From Clostridia bacterium (lineage in GTDB: Bacteria > Bacillota > Clostridia > Christensenellales > Aristaeellaceae), in assembly GCA_900759005.1 (NCBI GenBank), contig CAAEUQ010000018.1, forward strand, positions 1 through 6,295: 6,295 bases of DNA. The letters are read 5' to 3'. Of this stretch, positions 1 through 5,396 are shown one piece after another (the stretch's first letter is position 1; every line of letters begins with the position of its first letter). Under the pieces are notes generated by a model. That model ran no database searches. It worked only from the letters and a program-made list of their open reading frames with translations, and was not told where the DNA came from. The position numbers were made by a program, and so were the translations under genes.

Positions 1-53
1 CCGGTGCAATTTGCGGAAAATTGGGAATGACTTACCTTCGCGAACCAACAAAG
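1..53. repeat. Direct repeat copy 1 (53 bp)
   Basis: This stretch matches 243-295 at 51 of 53 positions; the differences are C/T at 35/277 and C/T at 46/288. The copy starts at the window edge, so the full unit may extend to the left. In copy 2 the first bases form the right arm of a 13-bp hairpin (226-256), so a left arm is expected just outside the window here. Both copies contain the 8-bp palindrome TTCGCGAA (37-44 here). Read on the minus strand, each copy begins CTTTGTT and follows a GC-rich hairpin, as the tail of an intrinsic terminator does. It looks like a non-coding intergenic repeat; it could be a fragment of a dispersed element. Confidence 0.85.
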
Positions 54-63
54 CGATCGCTGC

Positions 64-80
64 GCCGCCGTGGTGGCGGC
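64..80. repeat. Short GC-rich inverted repeat beside repeat copy 1
   Basis: GCCGCC at 64-69 pairs with GGCGGC at 75-80 around the loop GTGGT. The palindrome AGCGATCGCT lies next to it at 52-61. On the minus strand the hairpin is followed, after that palindrome, by the CTTTGTT start of repeat copy 1. This mirrors the arrangement at the glpK terminator, where a different hairpin precedes repeat copy 2. It may be a degenerate terminator or part of the repeat element; the tail is too far from the stem for a confident terminator call. Confidence 0.35.
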
Positions 81-144
81 TTGCGCTCTATGCTTCAGGT
101 GTGGAATTTGGAATGGCAGTTTTGGATATTGAAGGCGGAATATA

Positions 145-186
145 ATAGAAAGCGATTGCACTGAAACTGATGCAATCGCTCTCTAT
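145..186. other. Long perfect hairpin between the direct repeats
   Basis: AGCGATTGCA at 151-160 pairs perfectly with TGCAATCGCT at 171-180 around a 10-base loop. After one mismatch (150/181) a further five base pairs form (145-149 with 182-186), giving 15 pairs of 16. On the minus strand the stem is followed by a T-rich run (TTCTATTATATT), so it could terminate minus-strand transcripts; on the plus strand the tail is less T-rich. The bases TATAAT at 141-146 partly overlap the left outer arm but have no convincing -35 box at the right distance. It may be a bidirectional terminator for a gene left of the window, or a structured part of the repeat element. Confidence 0.55.
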
Positions 187-225
187 CATTTCATGGTCGT
201 TTATTCCAATTAAAGGTGAAACCAA

Positions 226-256
226 GCAAATTGCGCCGCTATCCGGTGCAATTTGC
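226..256. repeat. 13-bp inverted repeat overlapping the start of repeat copy 2
   Basis: GCAAATTGC at 226-234 is the exact reverse complement of GCAATTTGC at 248-256. Pairing continues inward through one G-T pair and three G-C/C-G pairs, leaving the loop CTATC (239-243). The right arm falls within the first 14 bases of repeat copy 2, so the hairpin is probably part of the repeated element. No T-tract follows on the plus strand, which argues against a simple terminator. Confidence 0.6.
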
Positions 257-295
257 GGAAAATTGGGAATGACTTATCTTCGCGAACTAACAAAG
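243..295. repeat. Direct repeat copy 2 (53 bp)
   Basis: This is the second copy of the 53-bp repeat at the left window edge, with two C-to-T differences. Similarity stops abruptly after CAAAG at 295; the next bases belong to the stem of the glpK terminator. The T-rich tail of that terminator on the minus strand is therefore made from the end of the repeat. Together with the unique spacer, the period between copies is 242 bp. No coding role is evident: frames through the repeat are short, lack ribosome binding sites and have no recognisable protein. Confidence 0.85.
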
Positions 296-322
296 AAATC
301 GGGTCGCTTCCCGACCCGATTT
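285..322 (-). terminator. Intrinsic terminator of glpK
   Basis: A perfect 11-bp stem, AAATCGGGTCG at 296-306 with CGACCCGATTT at 312-322, encloses the loop CTTCC on the plus strand. Read on the minus strand the stem ends GATTT and runs into CTTTGTTAG, a U-rich tail, about 40 bases after the glpK stop codon. On the plus strand the hairpin is followed by GC-rich sequence, so it works for the minus strand only. This fits termination of the glpK transcript. Confidence 0.85.
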
Positions 323-353
323 CGCCGCGACCAAGCGCGGCAGCAAGAGGAGT

Positions 354-370
354 GCAGGACTCAGTCCTGC
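354..370 (-). other. Hairpin with the glpK stop codon as its loop
   Basis: GCAGGAC (354-360) and GTCCTGC (364-370) are perfect reverse complements separated by exactly three bases, 361-363, which are the TGA stop codon of glpK on the minus strand. A 7-bp stem with a three-base loop would form in the mRNA. It has no T-tract of its own; the real terminator lies 30 bases further on. Confidence 0.5.
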
Positions 371-1851
371 TGTACCCAGGAGCGGCTGCGATCGATGGCG
401 CGCTGCCATTGACGGAGATAGTTTTCGCGCGTTACATCATCCATGTTCGGAACAAATTCGCGATCGGGCTGCTGTAGCTTCGTCAGATCCGCATCATTCC
501 AAACGCCAACCGCGCGCCCCGCCAGCATCGCCGCACCCATCGCCGTCGTCTCAATGACCTTCGGACGCAGCACGTGAACGCCCAGAATGTCCGCCTGGAA
601 CTGCATCAGGAAATTGTTCGCGCTCGCGCCGCCGTCTACGCGCAGTACCGTCGATTTCATGCTCGAATCCGCCGCCATCGCTGAAATTACGTCCGCCGAC
701 TGATACGCGATCGATTCCAAAGCCGCGCGAACAATGTGCGCGCGCCCCGTGCCGCGCGTCAAGCCCACGATCGTGCCGCGGCTGTACATATCCCAGTGCG
801 GCGCGCCCAAACCGGTGAACGCCGGAACGAAATATACGTTTCCATTGTCCGGAATCTCCTGCGCAATCGCCTCGGTCTCAGACGCCTTCGCAACCAGCTT
901 CATCTCGTCGCGCAGCCATTGAACCACCGCGCCGCCGACGAATACGCTGCCCTCGAGCGCATAGCGCGGCTGCCCGTCCATCCGCCAGGCGATCGTCGTG
1001 ACCAGATTGTTCTGCGAGCGCACAGGATTTTTGCCCGTGTTCATCAGAACGAAGCAGCCCGTGCCGTAGGTATTTTTGCACATTCCCGGCGCAAAACAGC
1101 CCTGTCCGAACAGTGCCGCGTGCTGATCGCCCGCCAGAGACGCAATCGGAATCTCGCGGCCGAGAATCTTCTTGTCCAGATAGCCGATCACCTGCGAGGA
1201 ATCGACGACCTCCGGCAAAAGCTGCGCAGGAATGTTCATCGCCTGAAGGAGCTTGTCGTCCCACCGCTGCTCGTAAATGTTGTAAAGCATCGTGCGCGCC
1301 GCATTCGTCGCGTCCGTCACGTGCACGTGATCCGCCGTCAGGTTCCATGCGAGAAAGCTGTCGATCGTGCCGAAGCACAGTTCGCCGTTCGCCGCGCGTT
1401 CACGCGAACCGGGAATGGAATCCAGCATCCATTGCAGCTTCGTGCCGGAGAAGTACGCGTCCGGAATCAGACCCGTCTTATCGCGCAGCATATTACCCAG
1501 TCCGTCGTTCTTCAGGCGTTCGACCAGCGGCGCGGTGCGGCGACACTGCCATACGATCGCGTTGCAAAGCGGCTTGCCCGTCGCGCGCTCCCAGAGCAGC
1601 GTCGTCTCGCGCTGATTCGTGATGCCGATCGCCGCGATGTCGTTTACGCTTATGCCCGATTTTTCAACCGCGATTTTCAATGCGTTCAGCTGGCTGTCCA
1701 GAATGTCCTGCGGACGATGCTCAACCCAGCCGGGCTTGGGGTAAATCTGCGGAAATTCGATGCCGTGCGATGCAATCAGATTCGCGTGCTCGTCGAATAC
1801 GACGGCGCGCGAGCTGGTCGTTCCCTGATCCAGCGAGACGATATACTTCAT
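361..1851 (-). CDS. glpK: Glycerol kinase
   Basis: Glycerol kinase (EC 2.7.1.30) transfers phosphate from ATP to glycerol, giving sn-glycerol 3-phosphate in the cytoplasm for lipid synthesis or catabolism. The protein is 496 aa, the usual length for the family. FGGY-kinase features visible in order: the N-terminal phosphate loop LDQGTTSSR (7-15); NQRET (79-83) and Y133, matching the glycerol-contacting Arg/Glu and Tyr of E. coli GlpK; the AGDQHAALFG segment with the likely catalytic base D242; KNTYGTGCF (259-267); and a C-terminal FGGY signature around 359-384. The ATG at 1851 is preceded by AGGAGG (1862-1867) ten bases upstream. A TTG-started extension back to 1929 adds a Cys/Gly-rich leader foreign to the family and is rejected. 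In the loop where enterococcal and Bacillus enzymes have the HPr-phosphorylated histidine, this protein has K228 (KKILG). It sits 85 bp downstream of the acidic membrane protein gene and probably shares its transcript. Confidence 0.97.
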   Translation of the reverse strand: MKYIVSLDQGTTSSRAVVFDEHANLIASHGIEFPQIYPKPGWVEHRPQDILDSQLNALKIAVEKSGISVNDIAAIGITNQRETTLLWERATGKPLCNAIVWQCRRTAPLVERLKNDGLGNMLRDKTGLIPDAYFSGTKLQWMLDSIPGSRERAANGELCFGTIDSFLAWNLTADHVHVTDATNAARTMLYNIYEQRWDDKLLQAMNIPAQLLPEVVDSSQVIGYLDKKILGREIPIASLAGDQHAALFGQGCFAPGMCKNTYGTGCFVLMNTGKNPVRSQNNLVTTIAWRMDGQPRYALEGSVFVGGAVVQWLRDEMKLVAKASETEAIAQEIPDNGNVYFVPAFTGLGAPHWDMYSRGTIVGLTRGTGRAHIVRAALESIAYQSADVISAMAADSSMKSTVLRVDGGASANNFLMQFQADILGVHVLRPKVIETTAMGAAMLAGRAVGVWNDADLTKLQQPDREFVPNMDDVTRENYLRQWQRAIDRSRSWVQQD

Positions 1852-1861
1852 TTCGTTATTG

Positions 1862-1867
1862 CCTCCT
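1862..1867 (-). promoter_or_regulatory. Ribosome binding site of glpK
   Basis: AGGAGG on the minus strand, ten bases before the ATG at 1851. It fixes the glpK start against the longer TTG-initiated frame. Confidence 0.85.
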
Positions 1868-1875
1868 TCAAGCGA

Positions 1876-1918
1876 TAAAACAGAGGGCTGCCCGCAGTCC
1901 AAACCGGCGCAGCAACCC
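1876..1918 (-). terminator. Possible weak terminator or attenuator before glpK
   Basis: On the minus strand GGGTTGC (1918-1912) can pair with GCAGCCC (1891-1885), seven pairs including one G-U, around a 20-base loop, followed by TCTGTTTTAT. The stem is short and the loop large, so this would be a leaky terminator at best. It lies just after the stop codon of the acidic protein and before the glpK ribosome binding site, where it could reduce read-through into glpK. This is a visual prediction with no energy calculation. Confidence 0.3.
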
Positions 1919-1936
1919 CCGTGATTCAAGTTTAAT

Positions 1937-4129
1937 TCAGCCGACGCTGCCGACGGGCGCTTCCGTGGGCGCTTCGGTCGGCGCTTCCGTAACCAGCTCC
2001 AGCGGCGCGATCGAGGGCACGACCGTCGCGACCGGATTCTGCGCGGGATCGACTGCGCTCAGCGTTTCATTGGGCTGCTTCAGCGCCTTCAGATCGTGAC
2101 TCGGGAACAGCGTGTCGAATACGCCGGGCGCCTTGTCATAATAGCGCTCAAATACGCCGTCCAGCGGAACGACATTGAAGAAATCCAGCGCATTCAGCGC
2201 AAATATGATCACCAGCAGAATTAGAATGAACGCGAACAGCCCCTTGAAGAAGCCGGTAACGCTGCGGCCGAAGGAGCCTTCGTCCTCATCGTCGTCGTAA
2301 TCTTCCTCTTCCTCGTCGTAATCGTAATCGTCGTCGTCCTCATCGTCGTCGTAATCGTCTTCGTCTTCGTCGTCCTCATCGTCGTCTTCTTCGCTGCGGC
2401 GGGAACGATGGGAGAACGTGCGGCGGGACTTCTTTTTGCGCTTCGGCTCTTCGTCCTCGTCCTCTTCGTCCTCGCCCTCATCATCGTCGTCTTCGTCATC
2501 GAAGTCGTCGTCGTCATCCTCGTCGTAGCGGGGCTTTCTGGAAAACAGACCGCGGCGCGGCTTCTTCTCTTCCTCTTCGTCGTCCTCGTCCTCATCGTCG
2601 TCCGTGCCGAACAGCGCGTCTACTTTTTCTTCAGGCGCTTCAACCTTTTCGACGTTTTTTTCAACGTTCTTCTTAAACAGCGGCTTGAATTCGCGCGTCG
2701 GTTCGTCGACGGAAGCGAATACATCCTCCGGTTTGTCCTCCGGCAGCGGCTGAACCTCGGGAACGAGAGGCTGAACCGGCGTTTCGGGCGCGGTTTCAAC
2801 GGGCGCGGTCGCCGGCTGCTCCGCCGCCTTCTTCGCGGCTTCCTCAGCGGCGCGCTTTTCCGCCAGTTCGCGGCGTGCGCGGCGGGACATACCGTTGGAT
2901 TCAAGGCCCGAAGCCATCTGCTCGGTCATTTCAATATTGAGCTTGTTCATCTCGTCCATGTCAGTTCCTCCTTCGTCTTCGGGCAATTCAAACGGCTCGT
3001 CCTCATAGGGCTCCGCTTCAAACGGCGTTTCCTCCGCCGCAGGCCCACTGTCCTCCACAGAATCGCTGTCTTCTGTCGGTTCCCATTCGTCGTCCTCTTC
3101 TGGCTTCCATTCATCCGGATCGTCGCTCTTATCCTGCGGCTTCAGATCGGAAGGATCCAGCTCGTCCAGGCGAACGAAGAACAGCTTTCTGAATTTCGAC
3201 AGCGCGGATTCGCGCTCCTCGCCATCCTCATCTTCGTCTTCCTCATCTTCGGGCGGCGTATCCTCATCCTCTGCATCGTCGTCGAACGGATTGACCACAC
3301 TTTCAAACGAATAGGAATCCTTGCGATACGACGGCTGATGCTCATCCTCCGGAACATCCTCCGCGTCGAACGGCGCGTCCGCGGGCGCTTCCGGCGCGGG
3401 CTCCTCGCGGGTTTCGATTTCATCCTCCGGCGCTTCGACGGGCTCTTCCGGAATCGGCGCGTCGCCAACGTCCGGAACGGGCGCGCTCTCCGGGAAATCC
3501 TCCGCCTCGTAATCGTCCTCAGCGTAATCGGAATCGTCGTAATCGGGCAAATCGTCTTTGCGACCGCGCTTCAGGAATGAGAAAAGCCCCTTTTTCTTTT
3601 CGGGAACTTCGTCCTCATCCTCGGAGGGCACTTCCTCCGAATCGTCCTCGTCCTCCGGCTCGTATTCCTCTTCATGATTGCGATGGAAGACCTTGCCGAT
3701 CAGACGCTTGAACACCGGCGCGACCGAAGCGAATGCGTTCGGCGTTTCCTCGTATTCCTCATCGTCTTCGTCGCTCCAGTCGTCCGCCTCAGGCTCGTCG
3801 GAAGCGGGCTCGGATTCAACCTCCGGCTCGTCGTCCAAGGGCTCGTCCGGCTCGGTTTCCGATTCAGCCTCCGGCTCGACTTCCTGCATCTCCGGTTCAA
3901 CCGGCGCTTCTTCAACCATCGGTTCGACCGGCTTTTCTTCTTCTGCCGGCGCGGCGACCGGTTCGACCGGCTGTTCTTCTATCGGCGCCGTCTTCACCGG
4001 ATCGACCGCGGGACGCGCCGGCTGCGGCGCGACGGGACGACGGGGAGACAGGCGTTCCTGACGCTGTCTGTATGCCTCGTGTCTGCGACGGAGCTCGTCC
4101 AGATCCATCGGGGCGCGTTGGTTATCCAT
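1937..4129 (-). CDS. Highly acidic disordered single-pass membrane protein, function unknown
   Basis: I do not recognise this 730-aa protein. It opens with a basic helix-like stretch (DELRRRHEAYRQRQERL, 11-27), then a Pro/Glu/Val-rich segment (30-110), then long Asp/Glu-rich regions broken by basic/aromatic patches near 139-151, 178-193, 308-321, 522-535 and 562-578. Residues 391-440 form a second charged helix-like segment (MSRRARREL at 414-422). Residues 580-617 are only Asp, Glu and Tyr. One membrane helix follows at about 630-648, preceded by R622 and K629, then an 82-residue tail ending in three TEAP repeats. Lacking a signal peptide, it should sit with about 620 residues inside the cell and the tail outside. 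The ATG at 4129 has AGGCGG eight bases upstream; the longer frame from 4207 would start inside the promoter -35 box. It is first in a likely unit with glpK. A role as a scaffold or charged tether is conceivable, but nothing proves it. Confidence 0.85.
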   Translation of the reverse strand: MDNQRAPMDLDELRRRHEAYRQRQERLSPRRPVAPQPARPAVDPVKTAPIEEQPVEPVAAPAEEEKPVEPMVEEAPVEPEMQEVEPEAESETEPDEPLDDEPEVESEPASDEPEADDWSDEDDEEYEETPNAFASVAPVFKRLIGKVFHRNHEEEYEPEDEDDSEEVPSEDEDEVPEKKKGLFSFLKRGRKDDLPDYDDSDYAEDDYEAEDFPESAPVPDVGDAPIPEEPVEAPEDEIETREEPAPEAPADAPFDAEDVPEDEHQPSYRKDSYSFESVVNPFDDDAEDEDTPPEDEEDEDEDGEERESALSKFRKLFFVRLDELDPSDLKPQDKSDDPDEWKPEEDDEWEPTEDSDSVEDSGPAAEETPFEAEPYEDEPFELPEDEGGTDMDEMNKLNIEMTEQMASGLESNGMSRRARRELAEKRAAEEAAKKAAEQPATAPVETAPETPVQPLVPEVQPLPEDKPEDVFASVDEPTREFKPLFKKNVEKNVEKVEAPEEKVDALFGTDDDEDEDDEEEEKKPRRGLFSRKPRYDEDDDDDFDDEDDDDEGEDEEDEDEEPKRKKKSRRTFSHRSRRSEEDDDEDDEDEDDYDDDEDDDDYDYDEEEEDYDDDEDEGSFGRSVTGFFKGLFAFILILLVIIFALNALDFFNVVPLDGVFERYYDKAPGVFDTLFPSHDLKALKQPNETLSAVDPAQNPVATVVPSIAPLELVTEAPTEAPTEAPVGSVG
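1955..1990 (-). repeat. Three 12-bp repeats encoding TEAP
   Basis: Three consecutive near-identical 12-bp units (1979-1990, 1967-1978, 1955-1966 in reading order) encode residues 714-725 of the acidic membrane protein as TEAP three times. Such Thr/Pro/Glu repeats usually act as extended, protease-tolerant spacers at cell surfaces, which fits a tail outside the membrane. Confidence 0.8.
2279..2392 (-). other. Low-complexity tract encoding 38 Asp/Glu/Tyr residues
   Basis: This DNA consists almost wholly of GAN and TAC/TAT codons and encodes residues 580-617 of the acidic membrane protein, of which 34 are Asp or Glu and four are Tyr. It sits directly between a basic block (about 562-578) and the membrane helix. 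The trinucleotide-like DNA could be prone to length change by slippage. Confidence 0.9.
2957..2974 (-). promoter_or_regulatory. Internal Shine-Dalgarno and ATG within the acidic protein gene
   Basis: Inside the acidic protein gene, in frame, the minus strand reads GAAGGAGGAA then, seven bases after AGGAGG (2967-2972), an ATG at 2959-2957 (codon 391), with another ATG three codons later. This matches the ribosome binding consensus better than the site at the gene's own start. Initiation here would give a 340-aa product keeping the second charged helix, the acidic run, the membrane helix and the TEAP tail. It may be a genuine second start, a relic of two fused genes, or chance use of two GGA glycine codons. 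Confidence 0.5.
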
Positions 4130-4178
4130 AAGCGAAACCGCCTCTCGAATCACTGATTGTACATATCTATACGCTTTT

Positions 4179-4207
4179 ATTATAACTGGAATGAGGAAAT
4201 CTTGCAA
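4179..4207 (-). promoter_or_regulatory. Sigma-A promoter of the acidic protein-glpK unit
   Basis: On the minus strand TTGCAA (4207-4202) is followed after 17 bases by a perfect TATAAT (4184-4179). Transcription should begin near 4172, leaving a leader of about 43 bases before the ATG at 4129. The position rules out the longer in-frame start at 4207. No operator palindrome is obvious next to it. Confidence 0.85.
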
Positions 4208-4309
4208 GCGTTGTCGCGGATTCGCCTAAAAATCTTTACAGGGAGCGCGAATGTTCGTCGCATACCCGTGCGGGAAGAAACGTAAAATGCCCCAAAGGGA
4301 GGGAGCAGT

Positions 4310-5362
4310 ATGGCGAAAAACGATTACCGGCGCTCGCTGATCATGCTGCGCGCGCATGAACGCGGCTATTCCGGCCATGTGCGGCTGGAGCATCGGGTGA
4401 TGATGGGGAGCATGTATTTTACCGTTTCGGAGAAAAATGCGTCGCAGAGGCTTTGCGCTCTGCTCGTGCGTCCGGACGCGTGCGGCGGATACGCGGCGGT
4501 GAAGCTCGGCAATCTCCGCCGGGACGGACGCGGACAGAGCGCGCTCGCCTATTCGTTCGATCCGCGTAATATCGCGGGCAAACCGCTGGACGATTATATC
4601 CTGATTGCAATCACGGCGATTTCGGAGGGCGATTGTGTGATTGTGTTGACCGGAAACGTAAACGGCTCGCGTGATTTCCGGTTCGACGGCGTACGCGAAG
4701 CGGTCTGCGCCGTATGCAAGCCCAAAGCGGCGACAAACAGCCGGGAAAGTCTCGCCGCTATGCCGGAAGCAACGGCAGACGACCGCGAAAACAGCGATAT
4801 GCCGGAAGCAACGGCAGACGACCGCGAAAACAGCGATATATCGGAAGAAGCGGCAGCGTCCGGCAGCGAAAACACGGCGGAGACGGAAACTTTCGAACCT
4901 GAATGGAATCCTCCGTCCGAATCCATGCCGGAGGAAACCCCGTTTGTTTCGGCGTGCGAATCCTGCGAAATGGAAATCCCTGCCGACGATCTTCCTGAAC
5001 CGACGGAGGACGACTTTTCCGCACCAAATGCCGATTCCGAGCTTCAAATCGCCGCGCAAACCCCGTGGCAGGGCGCGGCGGAGAACATTCGCGCGCTGTT
5101 TTTAAGCGAGGAACCGGAGGAACTGATGCTCGGCGACGGATATAGCTATGTCCGCGCGCCCATGCCGGAGGGTTCGGAATTCGCGTTTATGAATATCGGC
5201 GTAAAACTGGAAAACGGCGCGCCGGTTGGAATTGCATACGCGTTCCCGGGCAGCTATTCGGCGCAGCCGCCGGAGGGGCTGGAGGATTACGCCTGGAACG
5301 GCGGCGCGGCGGACGGCTGGTGGGTGCTCTACGCCGATCCGGAAACGGGAGAAAAGCTATAA
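4310..5362 (+). CDS. Hypothetical protein, two end domains joined by an acidic linker
   Basis: I do not recognise this 350-aa protein by name. There is no signal peptide and no membrane helix, so it is probably cytoplasmic. Residues 1-137 look like a compact domain with alternating beta-like stretches (YFTVS, CALLVRP, YILIAITAI, DCVIVLTG) and several cysteines (C49, C58, C109, C133, C136). Residues 138-250 are an acidic, Glu/Pro/Ser-rich linker containing MPEATADDRENSD twice in tandem (151-163, 164-176) and a decayed third unit. Residues 250-350 form a second compact region rich in Gly and aromatics, ending WWVLYADPETGEKL. From memory, uncharacterised Clostridia proteins share this kind of ending; I could not check. 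The ATG at 4310 has GGGAGG seven bases upstream (4297-4302). It is transcribed divergently from the acidic membrane protein and ends just before a strong terminator, so it is monocistronic. No clear -35/-10 pair was found for it. Confidence 0.85.
   Translation: MAKNDYRRSLIMLRAHERGYSGHVRLEHRVMMGSMYFTVSEKNASQRLCALLVRPDACGGYAAVKLGNLRRDGRGQSALAYSFDPRNIAGKPLDDYILIAITAISEGDCVIVLTGNVNGSRDFRFDGVREAVCAVCKPKAATNSRESLAAMPEATADDRENSDMPEATADDRENSDISEEAAASGSENTAETETFEPEWNPPSESMPEETPFVSACESCEMEIPADDLPEPTEDDFSAPNADSELQIAAQTPWQGAAENIRALFLSEEPEELMLGDGYSYVRAPMPEGSEFAFMNIGVKLENGAPVGIAYAFPGSYSAQPPEGLEDYAWNGGAADGWWVLYADPETGEKL
4760..4873 (+). repeat. Exact 39-bp tandem duplication plus a degenerate third unit
   Basis: Positions 4760-4798 and 4799-4837 are identical over all 39 bases, encoding MPEATADDRENSD twice. 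A third, diverged unit (ISEEAAASGSEN) covers 4838-4873. Perfect identity at synonymous sites points to a recent in-frame duplication in a disordered linker, a probable site of length variation between strains. Confidence 0.95.
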
Positions 5363-5371
5363 ATCAATTTT

Positions 5372-5395
5372 GCCGCCTAGATTTGGCGGCTTTTT
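5372..5395 (+). terminator. Intrinsic terminator after the 350-aa hypothetical gene
   Basis: GCCGCC (5372-5377) pairs with GGCGGC (5385-5390) around the loop TAGATTT and runs straight into TTTTT (5391-5395) then GTTG. It begins ten bases after the stop codon at 5360-5362. The T-tract nearly touches the -35 box of the next gene's promoter. Confidence 0.92.
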
Positions 5396-5396
5396 G

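Noticed and set aside
1..300. CRISPR array
   Set aside because: There are only two copies, the unit is 53 bp with a spacer of about 190 bp, and there are no cas genes.
170..477. Two small plus-strand frames through repeat copy 2
   Set aside because: They run through the repeat, the glpK terminator and the glpK 3' end, with no ribosome binding site and no protein character.
736..1878. 380-aa open frame on the plus strand across glpK
   Set aside because: It is antisense to a clear glycerol kinase, has an Arg-rich translation typical of a GC-rich shadow frame, and no recognisable domain.
2408..3580. 390-aa open frame on the plus strand across the acidic gene
   Set aside because: The Phe/Leu/Val/Arg-rich translation is what the complement of Asp/Glu codon runs gives; there is no plausible ribosome binding site or domain.
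1937..4207. Longer form of the acidic protein with 26 extra N-terminal residues
   Set aside because: Its TTG start lies within the promoter -35 box, upstream of the predicted transcription start.
4202..4240. Plus-strand promoter sharing the palindromic TTGCAA as its -35 box
   Set aside because: The only -10-like match (TAAAAA, 19 bases away) is poor, as is TTTACA at 4235-4240 with no -10 partner; the promoter of the 350-aa gene stays unassigned.
4226..5059. 277-aa open frame on the minus strand opposite the 350-aa gene
   Set aside because: Its repeats are mirror images of the 39-bp duplication, and the plus-strand gene has a good ribosome binding site and terminator.
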